From UBA5109 sp038148755 (GTDB lineage: Bacteria > Pseudomonadota > Gammaproteobacteria > Pseudomonadales > Pseudohongiellaceae), in contig JAYQWA010000029.1 of the NCBI GenBank assembly GCA_038148755.1, positions 1 to 13,256 on the forward strand: a stretch of DNA of 13,256 nucleotides, in the 5' to 3' direction. A model generated the notes under the pieces. That model worked only from the letters and a program-made list of their open reading frames with translations, had not been told where the DNA came from and did no database searches. Positions 1 to 5,765 of this stretch are shown one piece after another. The position numbers and the translations under genes are program-made. Positions within the stretch are counted from its first letter, which is position 1; every line of letters begins with the position of its first letter.

Positions 1-591
1 TTTGAATATCGTCGTGGTTACAAATTTTCTACCTATGCTACATGGTGGATTCGCCAGGCGATTACCCGTTCCATTGCCGACCAAGCCAGAACCATCCGCA
101 TTCCGGTGCATATGATTGAAACGATTAACAAACTTAATCGCATTTCAAGACAGATGCTGCATGAAAAAGGACGTGAACCAACACCGGAAGAACTCGGTGA
201 ACGCATGGAGTTGTCTGAAGATAAAATACGCAAGGTTCTGAAAATAGCCAAAGAACCTATTTCCATGGAAACACCAATTGGTGATGATGAAGATTCCCAT
301 CTGGGTGATTTCATTGAAGATGCCAACATCGATTCTCCAGTGGACTCATCTCTGGATGAAGGGCTTAAAGAAGCGACTAAAGATGTGCTTGGCAGTCTGA
401 CTGCACGTGAAGCCAAAGTATTACGTATGCGTTTCGGTATTGATATGAATACTGACCATACCCTGGAAGAGGTGGGCAAGCAGTTCGATGTAACTCGTGA
501 ACGTATCCGTCAGATCGAAGCTAAAGCCTTAAGAAAATTAAGGCATCCATCCAGATCTGATCACCTGCGCAGCTTTCTGGACGAAAATTAA
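1..591 (+). CDS. rpoD: RNA polymerase primary sigma factor RpoD (sigma-70), 3' part
   Basis: The reading frame is open from the first base of the window and stops at TAA 589-591, giving the last 196 residues; the 5' part lies outside. It directs core RNA polymerase to housekeeping promoters. Visible in order: region 2.3-2.4 with the aromatic promoter-melting motif YATWWIRQAI (W15, W16; Q19 corresponds to the -10-contacting Gln of region 2.4), region 3.0-3.1 starting at RTIRIPVHM, region 3.2 with the finger stretch EPISMETPIGDDEDSHLGDF, and region 4 with LTAREAKVLRMRFGI and the -35-binding helix-turn-helix LEEVGKQFDVTRERIRQIEA. By the WW pair the first residue corresponds to about residue 419 of E. 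coli RpoD, and the C-terminus (RSFLDEN) ends at almost the same point. Near-identity over the whole stretch makes the assignment certain. The GTG at 106 is internal, not a start. Confidence 0.98.
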   Translation, partial: FEYRRGYKFSTYATWWIRQAITRSIADQARTIRIPVHMIETINKLNRISRQMLHEKGREPTPEELGERMELSEDKIRKVLKIAKEPISMETPIGDDEDSHLGDFIEDANIDSPVDSSLDEGLKEATKDVLGSLTAREAKVLRMRFGIDMNTDHTLEEVGKQFDVTRERIRQIEAKALRKLRHPSRSDHLRSFLDEN

Positions 592-621
592 TAAATCTAG
601 GCAAAGCTGGCATGAATATGG

Positions 622-652
622 GGGGCGCACTATAATGCGCCCCTTCTTTTTT
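622..652 (+). terminator. Rho-independent terminator of rpoD
   Basis: An 8-bp GC-rich stem (GGGGCGCA 622-629 with TGCGCCCC 636-643) with a 6-nt loop is followed by TTCTTTTTT. It lies 30 nt after the rpoD stop codon and ends that transcript. The following tRNA therefore probably has its own promoter. Confidence 0.92.
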
Positions 653-703
653 GGGATTTCAAATAAGCAAACCTTTTAAAATTCCAAAAAGGATTAGGCA
701 AAG

Positions 704-807
704 CCAGTTTTTCTCAGACTAGGAGAAAATTTTTGAAACAAGGGAGCATACATTTAAGTATGTGGCCGCAGTTGAAAACTTTTTCGACGACGTATGAGGA
801 AAAATGG
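704..807. repeat. About 104-bp imperfect palindromic element between rpoD and the tRNA
   Basis: The sequence folds back almost end to end. The outer arm CCAGTTTTTCTCAGAC (704-719) pairs with GTATGAGGAAAAATGG (792-807), with 14 of 16 positions matched counting one G-T and two symmetrical G/A mismatches. The middle arm, about 723-735, pairs with 773-785. The apical hairpin is GCATAC (746-751) and GTATGT (758-763) around ATTTAA. The three nested stems share one centre near 754-755. The size and architecture resemble ERIC-type or MITE-type intergenic palindromes, but it could equally be a structured RNA. No open reading frame explains it. Only one copy is present in the window. Confidence 0.6.
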
Positions 808-816
808 TGAAGCATA

Positions 817-893
817 GGGCCCATAGCTCAGTTGGTTAGAGCAGTCGACTCATAATCGATTGGTCGTAGGTTCAAGTCCTACTGGGCCCACCA
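817..893 (+). tRNA. tRNA-Ile2 (anticodon CAT, lysidine-type)
   Basis: This is a complete 77-nt cloverleaf. The acceptor stem GGGCCCA (817-823)/TGGGCCC (883-889) is perfect, the D stem is GCTC/GAGC, the anticodon stem GTCGA/TCGAT (844-848/856-860) has one G-T pair, and the T arm is GTAGG-TTCAAGT-CCTAC. Discriminator A890 and an encoded CCA (891-893) complete it. The anticodon is CAT at 851-853. The body (ACTCATAATCG anticodon arm, position beside rpoD) matches the E. coli ileX type of tRNA-Ile2, whose C34 is converted to lysidine by TilS to read AUA, rather than elongator or initiator tRNA-Met. Automated callers often label it Met. Confidence 0.9.
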
Positions 894-905
894 TTTATTT
901 ATACC

Positions 906-2375
906 TCAAGTTCGAACCACCCTTTCCACTTCTTCAAATTGCTTGATGACTTTTTGATTTGTTTCCGGCTTAAGCCGGGTCACCACAATAATGGCCAATG
1001 AAGCAAAAATAAAACCTGGCGCCAGTTCATAAAGATCAAATAAACCTCCATCCAGTGCAGACCAAATCAACACAGTTAGCGCGCCAACGATCATGCCAGC
1101 AACCGCTGACAATGCCGTCATCTTTCGCCAAAATAAAGACAACAAAATAACCGGCCCAAAGGCGGAACCAAACCCGGCCCAGGCATAGCTGACCAGATTT
1201 AATACTCTGCTCTCTCTATCACTGGCAATGACCAGCGCCATGATAGCAATCACAATAACAGCTGTGCGACTGAGCATTAATAATTCTTTTTCTGTTGCTT
1301 CGGGACGAATAAAAGCCCGATAGAAATCTTCACTGACTACTGAAGAGGAGATTAATAACTGAGAGTCAATAGTCGACATGATCGCCGATAAAATTGCTGC
1401 AGTAATCACACCTGCTACCCAGGGGTTAAATAACTGCTGACTCAAAGCAATAAAAACAGTTTCAGGATTATCCAGCGGCTGTTGCCCGAAATAAGCAATA
1501 CCTGCCAGACCTGTTGTTACAGAACCAAACAGCACAAGTACCATCCAACTCATGGCTATTCGTCTGGCTGCTACCAGTTTTTCAGTATTTTCAGCAGCCA
1601 TAAAACGCGCCAGAATATGTGGCTGCCCAACATAACCCAAGCCCCAGGCCATCAGGGAAAGAAAACCAAGCAAACTGATATTACTGAACAGCTTGATACT
1701 TTCGGGTTTGACATCTCGCATTTGAACCCAGACAGCGTCTACTCCGCCAGCTCCCATAATTACCGCAATTGGGGCTATTATCAAAGCAGCAAACATCAGC
1801 ACTGCCTGTATGGCATCGGTCCAGGAAACCGCCAGAAAACCGCCAAAAAAAGTATAGGCAACGATAATTAAGGCGCCAGAGATCAAAGCGGTTGAATAAT
1901 TAAGACCAAAGCTGCTTTCAAAAAGTATGGCGCCACCAACCAGGCCAGATGCCGTGTAGAAAGTAAAGAACAGCAATATCACAGTCGCCGAAACAAGACG
2001 CAGTATTCTGGTCTTGTCGTTAAAACGACTCTCCAGATAATCGGGTAAAGTGAATGCATTGTTGGCATGTTCACTGTAAACGCGCAGCCTTCTGGAAACA
2101 AAAAGCCAATTGCAATAAGCACCTATCAGCAAGCCAACACCAAGCCATATTTCACTAATTCCAGCCAAATAGATAGCGCCAGGTAAGCCCAATAAGAGCC
2201 AGCCGCTCATGTCTGAAGCGCCAGCACTTAATGCTGTGACGACTGACCCCAGCTTGCGTCCGCCTAAAATATAATCGCCAAGGTTATGTGTGCGTTGATA
2301 CGCCTTGAACCCAACGATAAAAATTAGAAAAAGGTATGCGGCGAAGGTGATCAGTAAAGGTAGATTAACATTCAT
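906..2375 (-). CDS. putP: Sodium/proline symporter PutP
   Basis: This is an inner-membrane Na+:proline symporter of the solute:sodium symporter family (LeuT fold). The 489 residues are close to the roughly 500 of E. coli PutP. The N-terminus carries the family signature GGRKLGSVVTALSAGASDM followed by SGWLLLGLPGA, with the Na+-site residue D55 at the same number as in E. coli. Later come SRILR-like LVSATVILLFFTFYTASGL, GGFLAVSWTDAIQA, GWGLGYVGQPHILARFMAA-type loops, the Na+-coordinating MST motif (AIMSTIDSQLL), VSYAWAGFGSAFGP and a final PGFIFASLAI segment. The start ATG is at 2373-2375; its Shine-Dalgarno is weak. No putA lies beside it within the window. The gene converges on the tRNA, with only 12 bp between their ends and no terminator in the gap. 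Its usual role is proline uptake for carbon, nitrogen or osmoprotection. Confidence 0.95.
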   Translation of the reverse strand: MNVNLPLLITFAAYLFLIFIVGFKAYQRTHNLGDYILGGRKLGSVVTALSAGASDMSGWLLLGLPGAIYLAGISEIWLGVGLLIGAYCNWLFVSRRLRVYSEHANNAFTLPDYLESRFNDKTRILRLVSATVILLFFTFYTASGLVGGAILFESSFGLNYSTALISGALIIVAYTFFGGFLAVSWTDAIQAVLMFAALIIAPIAVIMGAGGVDAVWVQMRDVKPESIKLFSNISLLGFLSLMAWGLGYVGQPHILARFMAAENTEKLVAARRIAMSWMVLVLFGSVTTGLAGIAYFGQQPLDNPETVFIALSQQLFNPWVAGVITAAILSAIMSTIDSQLLISSSVVSEDFYRAFIRPEATEKELLMLSRTAVIVIAIMALVIASDRESRVLNLVSYAWAGFGSAFGPVILLSLFWRKMTALSAVAGMIVGALTVLIWSALDGGLFDLYELAPGFIFASLAIIVVTRLKPETNQKVIKQFEEVERVVRT

Positions 2376-2521
2376 TTGTGGCTTACTTTATTAAACAGGC
2401 GCAACTTTGTGCTTGGCCAGATCGCGTAATAGTGAAATCCATGCTAACCAAAGACAAGATTAAATTACATTAAGAATTAGATAAGCCGTGGATAAGAACA
2501 TTTTAAAGCAGAAAACTCCTA

Positions 2522-2538
2522 GCATTAATGTATAATGC
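2522..2538 (+). promoter_or_regulatory. Candidate -10 box inside an inverted repeat, upstream of the MFS gene
   Basis: A perfect TATAAT (2531-2536) sits inside the inverted repeat GCATTA (2522-2527) - ATGTA - TAATGC (2533-2538). No convincing -35 hexamer lies 16-18 bp upstream (GCAGAA at the 17-bp position). This fits a promoter that needs an activator, or one that is blocked by a dimeric repressor on the palindrome. It would leave a leader of about 97 nt before the ATG at 2640. On the opposite strand this gap must also hold the putP promoter; the best match I see there is weak (TTGTCT, 17 bp, CACTAT), so I do not annotate it. Confidence 0.4.
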
Positions 2539-2609
2539 CACGCCTTTAAAATGGACGAGAGCTCATCATCTGCTCTACGCCTGTAATAAAGATTGTTATC
2601 CCTTTAATC

Positions 2610-2624
2610 GAGTCTAATTGACTC
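2610..2624 (+). promoter_or_regulatory. Inverted repeat GAGTC-N5-GACTC just before the MFS start
   Basis: GAGTC (2610-2614), TAATT and GACTC (2620-2624) form a perfect 5-bp inverted repeat ending 15 nt before the start codon, where a ribosome binding site would lie. A second small hairpin, AGAGC (2558-2562)/GCTCT (2572-2576), is further up the leader. These may be an operator or RNA structure affecting translation; the sequence does not decide. Confidence 0.3.
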
Positions 2625-2639
2625 AAACGCAGTAACCCA

Positions 2640-3857
2640 ATGAGCAATCAAACCCAATTTGAAAAAATCACTATGCCGTTTATTGCATTAATGGCAGTTC
2701 TGATGTCATTAACCGCACTTTCAATTGATGCTATGTTGCCGGCATTGAGTCAGATAGGGGAAGACTTGGATGTCCAGAACCCTAACGACGTCCAGCTCAT
2801 CATTTCCAGTTTATTTGTGGGTTTATCGGTTGGGATACTTTTTTTCGGTCCGTTTGCCGATTCCTTTGGGAGAAAAAAAGCGATTTATCTGGGTATTAGT
2901 ATTTTTCTTGCTGGCTGTATGGCGTCAATAATGGCAACAAGTTTTGAAGTCATGTTGTTCGGCAGAGTATTGCAGGGCTTTGGTTGCGCTTCATGTCGTA
3001 TAGCTACCATGTGCATGATACGTGACCGCTTTGAAGGCAATACCATGGCAAAAGTCATGTCATTTATCATGATCATCTTCATACTCAGCCCGGCCTTAGC
3101 GCCATCTCTGGGTCAGATAATCTTAATTTTCGCCCATTGGCGTGTAATTTTTATCGTAATGTTTCTTATCGGTATGACATCAGTTGTCTGGCTAGCTTAC
3201 GCGCAGGAAGAAACCTTAAAACCAGAGAATAAACATCCTTTCAAAATAAAACCGATTCTTCATGCTGTCCATGAAACCGTGAACAACAGAATATCCAGGG
3301 GCTACACTATTGCGTCAGGCATAATCTTTGGCGCTTTTGTTGGCTATCTAAATTCTGCTCAACAAATTTTGCAGGAACAGTATGCCTTGGGCAGTGCCTT
3401 TGCCATCGTTTTCGGTTTCTTGGCATTAGCCTTGGGCATTGCGTCCTATGCCAATTCAAGATGGGTCTACAAATATGGCATGGAAAGAATCTGTCATACA
3501 GCCTTGCTGGTTATGGTGGGAACTACAACTGCGTTTTTGCCAATTAGCTTGCTAACTGGCGGGGACCCGCCACTGCTTCTCCTGATCAGCTATCTCTTAG
3601 TCATATTTTTCTGCTGCGGTTTGTTATTTGGTAATTTCAATACAATGGCGATACAACCCCTCGGTCATATTGCAGGGGCTGCCAGTTCAGTAATTGGCTG
3701 TCTGCAAACCCTAATTTCTGCCAGTTTAGGAGCCGCTATTGGTTACTTTTATAATGGGACTATCAATCCTTTGGTTATTGGCTTCTTTGTCTTGGGATTT
3801 TGGTCATTTTCGCTGGTTTCAAGCCTGAACAGAAAACCACAGATTCAGTCAGTATAG
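2640..3857 (+). CDS. MFS multidrug exporter, Bcr/CflA (DHA1) type
   Basis: This is a drug:H+ antiporter-like inner-membrane protein of 405 residues with about 12 hydrophobic segments, the normal size for the Bcr/CflA group. Visible motifs: the first membrane helix with the D-x-x-L-P-A-L pattern (SIDAMLPAL, D30, P34); loop 2-3 motif A, GPFADSFGRKK (70-80); helix-4 motif B, GRVLQGFG (R109, Q112, G113) with the following IRDRF; and a motif-C-like SPALAPSLG (150-158) in helix 5, typical of exporters. The polar central loop (about 190-215) divides two six-helix halves. The start at 2640 is the first ATG after an in-frame TGA at 2619. It has no recognisable Shine-Dalgarno, and an ATG at codon 12 is the alternative. 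The substrate is unknown; compounds of the bicyclomycin or chloramphenicol class are typical for the group. No terminator follows clearly. Confidence 0.85.
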   Translation: MSNQTQFEKITMPFIALMAVLMSLTALSIDAMLPALSQIGEDLDVQNPNDVQLIISSLFVGLSVGILFFGPFADSFGRKKAIYLGISIFLAGCMASIMATSFEVMLFGRVLQGFGCASCRIATMCMIRDRFEGNTMAKVMSFIMIIFILSPALAPSLGQIILIFAHWRVIFIVMFLIGMTSVVWLAYAQEETLKPENKHPFKIKPILHAVHETVNNRISRGYTIASGIIFGAFVGYLNSAQQILQEQYALGSAFAIVFGFLALALGIASYANSRWVYKYGMERICHTALLVMVGTTTAFLPISLLTGGDPPLLLLISYLLVIFFCCGLLFGNFNTMAIQPLGHIAGAASSVIGCLQTLISASLGAAIGYFYNGTINPLVIGFFVLGFWSFSLVSSLNRKPQIQSV

Positions 3858-3973
3858 GATATCTCTCTGCCTGTACAGCGACACGAATTTTACTGTTGTT
3901 TTATCTCAATTGTTGCACAATTTAGCATTAACTCTGCTTGTCTGATAATGATACTATCCGGGGTGAAATGCCT

Positions 3974-4002
3974 TTGGCACGAATAGAATATAAGAGTAGT
4001 AT
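3974..4002 (+). promoter_or_regulatory. Candidate sigma-70 promoter for the ankyrin/DUF1592 operon
   Basis: TTGGCA (3974-3979, 5 of 6 to TTGACA) is separated by 17 bp from TAGTAT (3997-4002, 4 of 6 to TATAAT). This would give an approximately 120-nt leader to the ATG at 4129. That leader contains the palindrome at 4044-4058. It is the best promoter match in the 271-bp gap after the MFS gene. Confidence 0.4.
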
Positions 4003-4043
4003 TAACCGTTGTGTAAAGAAGAGGCGTTAATAAAGCTCTAAAA

Positions 4044-4058
4044 GATTTCCTAGAAATC
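4044..4058 (+). promoter_or_regulatory. Palindrome GATTTC-CTA-GAAATC in the leader of the ankyrin gene
   Basis: This is a perfect 6-bp inverted repeat with a 3-nt centre, 70 nt before the start codon and downstream of the candidate promoter. It could be an operator or a small leader hairpin. There is no T-run after it, so it is not a terminator. Confidence 0.3.
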
Positions 4059-4128
4059 AAGTAAGTGCAATTTAAACAATTATTCTGACATTTCCTGAAC
4101 TAGGAGATTCACCGCTTAAAAGGGGTAT

Positions 4129-5706
4129 ATGATGAAAAGACTACAAAGTATGAAAACGAAAACTTATGCTTTTATCCTGGCACTAGGGTTGGCTCATCCT
4201 GGGTATGCTGCTCTGGTTGATATGGCTGAATATCAGGATTGGGAAGGAGTTCAGGCTTCTATCTCAACTGAAGATATCAATGCCCTGCAGGCAGATGGGA
4301 TGAGTGCATTATTCTGGGCTGTCTATTATGACCAGGCTGATATTGTAAACCTGTTAATAGATGCAGGTGCGGATGCAAACATCGCAAACCGCTATGGCCT
4401 AACCCCGCTTATTCAGGCTGCTATCAACGGTAACGGTGAAATTATGTCTTTATTGGTTGACGCCGGTGCTGATCCAAATGCAAGAACACTTCAAGGTGAC
4501 ACTGCATTGATGAATGCCTCTAAAACAGGCGCTCTGCAAGGCATACAGGCTCTGCTTGAAGCCGGAGCGGAAGTAGATGCCAGAGACAGCTACACTTTCC
4601 AGACTGCTTTAATGTGGGCCACAGCCTTCAATAATGCTGATATTGTCAGCACCCTGATTGAAAACGGCGCTGATGTTAATGCCCGCTCAGCTGAACTTAT
4701 ATTTTCTGGAGTTCAGCAAGGTGGCGTAGCCGGTGACCAGCCAAATGGCGGTCTGACTTCTGTCCATCATGCAGCACGTGAGAATGCTATAGAAGCTCTT
4801 GAAGTGTTGCTAGCTGCAGGTGCTGATCTCGATATCCTTGATCCACAAGGGATTTCACCATTACGTGTTGCTATCACTAATGAAAACTGGGATCTAGCTA
4901 AAGTTTTGATAGAAAGCGGCGCAAACCTGAATGATGGTGCTTTGGTTGACCTGATGGAAGCCCCTTACAAAAAATTCGCTTGGCAACATGCTGCGAAAAA
5001 CTATGAAGACAAAACAAATGTAGAAGAACTGACTGCCCTGATGATTGAGATGGGTGTCGATATCGACGCTGTTGTTGAGGGAGCAATTCCTTATTTCAGT
5101 ACAGGCTTCGTCGGTGATAAAGGCACTGAAGGTCAGACTGCACTTTATAATGCAGCATTAGGAGACCGCACTGAAACAGTTGCTATGCTGCTTGAGCATG
5201 GCGCGAATCCTAATTCCTTGAATAAAGGTAATACCCCTCTGGCTGCTTTATTTAATGTCTACACTGGCTTCCGTCCACCGAATCCAGCTGCTGGAGACAT
5301 CGTTGTTGAAGAGCCAACATTTGAAGAGAAAATGGTTATAGCTGATATGTTGTTTGAACGCGGTGCCGATGTTAATACTACTGTAGGTACTGGTGGCAAT
5401 ATCCTGCATCAGGCTGCTGCATTTGGCGAGGATGAAGTTGTCGAATACCTGATTGAGAAAGGTGTTGATTTATCTAAAAAAGACGACAGTGGCCGTACTG
5501 CACTTGATGTTGCTAGCGGAATTCCAGCAGTCGGTGGTGAAGCTTGTGCCAGACCTGGCAGTCCTGAATGCAGAAGCGAAACACCACCTGAGCTGCCTGT
5601 ATACGAATCTACTATAGCTATATTGACAGAAGCGATGAATGCTCAGGGTATTGCTATTGAAGAATATGTAGCACCTCCTTCTGAAGAAGAATCTGGTGAA
5701 GCGTAA
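4129..5706 (+). CDS. Secreted ankyrin-repeat protein
   Basis: This 525-residue protein is exported and built mostly of ankyrin repeats. A signal peptide is clear: basic MMKRLQSMKTK, hydrophobic core, cleavage near HPGYA-A (residue 27/28). Ankyrin units with the G-x-T/S-x-L-x-x-A and LL-x-x-GAD-x-N signatures lie at about 55-87, 88-120, 122-154, 156-188, 207-238, 239-270, 335-366 and 422-453, with degenerate or missing units at about 271-330 and 370-420. The C-terminal part has two cysteines (C473, C481) that could form a disulfide and an acidic tail. AGGGG (4121-4125) sits before tandem ATGs at 4129 and 4132; the second has the better spacing, so the protein may start one residue later. It lies 59 bp ahead of the cytochrome-type gene with no terminator between, so probably one operon. 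A role as periplasmic binding scaffold for that lipoprotein is inference. Confidence 0.88.
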   Translation: MMKRLQSMKTKTYAFILALGLAHPGYAALVDMAEYQDWEGVQASISTEDINALQADGMSALFWAVYYDQADIVNLLIDAGADANIANRYGLTPLIQAAINGNGEIMSLLVDAGADPNARTLQGDTALMNASKTGALQGIQALLEAGAEVDARDSYTFQTALMWATAFNNADIVSTLIENGADVNARSAELIFSGVQQGGVAGDQPNGGLTSVHHAARENAIEALEVLLAAGADLDILDPQGISPLRVAITNENWDLAKVLIESGANLNDGALVDLMEAPYKKFAWQHAAKNYEDKTNVEELTALMIEMGVDIDAVVEGAIPYFSTGFVGDKGTEGQTALYNAALGDRTETVAMLLEHGANPNSLNKGNTPLAALFNVYTGFRPPNPAAGDIVVEEPTFEEKMVIADMLFERGADVNTTVGTGGNILHQAAAFGEDEVVEYLIEKGVDLSKKDDSGRTALDVASGIPAVGGEACARPGSPECRSETPPELPVYESTIAILTEAMNAQGIAIEEYVAPPSEEESGEA

Positions 5707-5765
5707 ACCCTCGGCTCTAAGCAACTGAAGGTTATAAATACTTAAAAAGAGAAATAGGTATTAAA

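Noticed and set aside
33..479. Minus-strand open frame across rpoD
   Set aside because: It is a shadow of the rpoD frame: Ser-rich low-complexity product with no family features. The same applies to other frames lying inside putP, the ankyrin gene, the DUF1592 gene and the M1 gene.
817..893. tRNA-Met by anticodon CAT
   Set aside because: The body and anticodon arm match the lysidine-modified Ile2 tRNA, and the locus beside rpoD matches ileX.
3871..3878. LexA box (CTGTACAG)
   Set aside because: The half-sites touch, whereas LexA needs CTGT-N8-ACAG.
3968..3992. Sigma-54 promoter (TGGCAC at 3975-3980)
   Set aside because: The -24 half is right, but no GC element occurs at the required -12 position.
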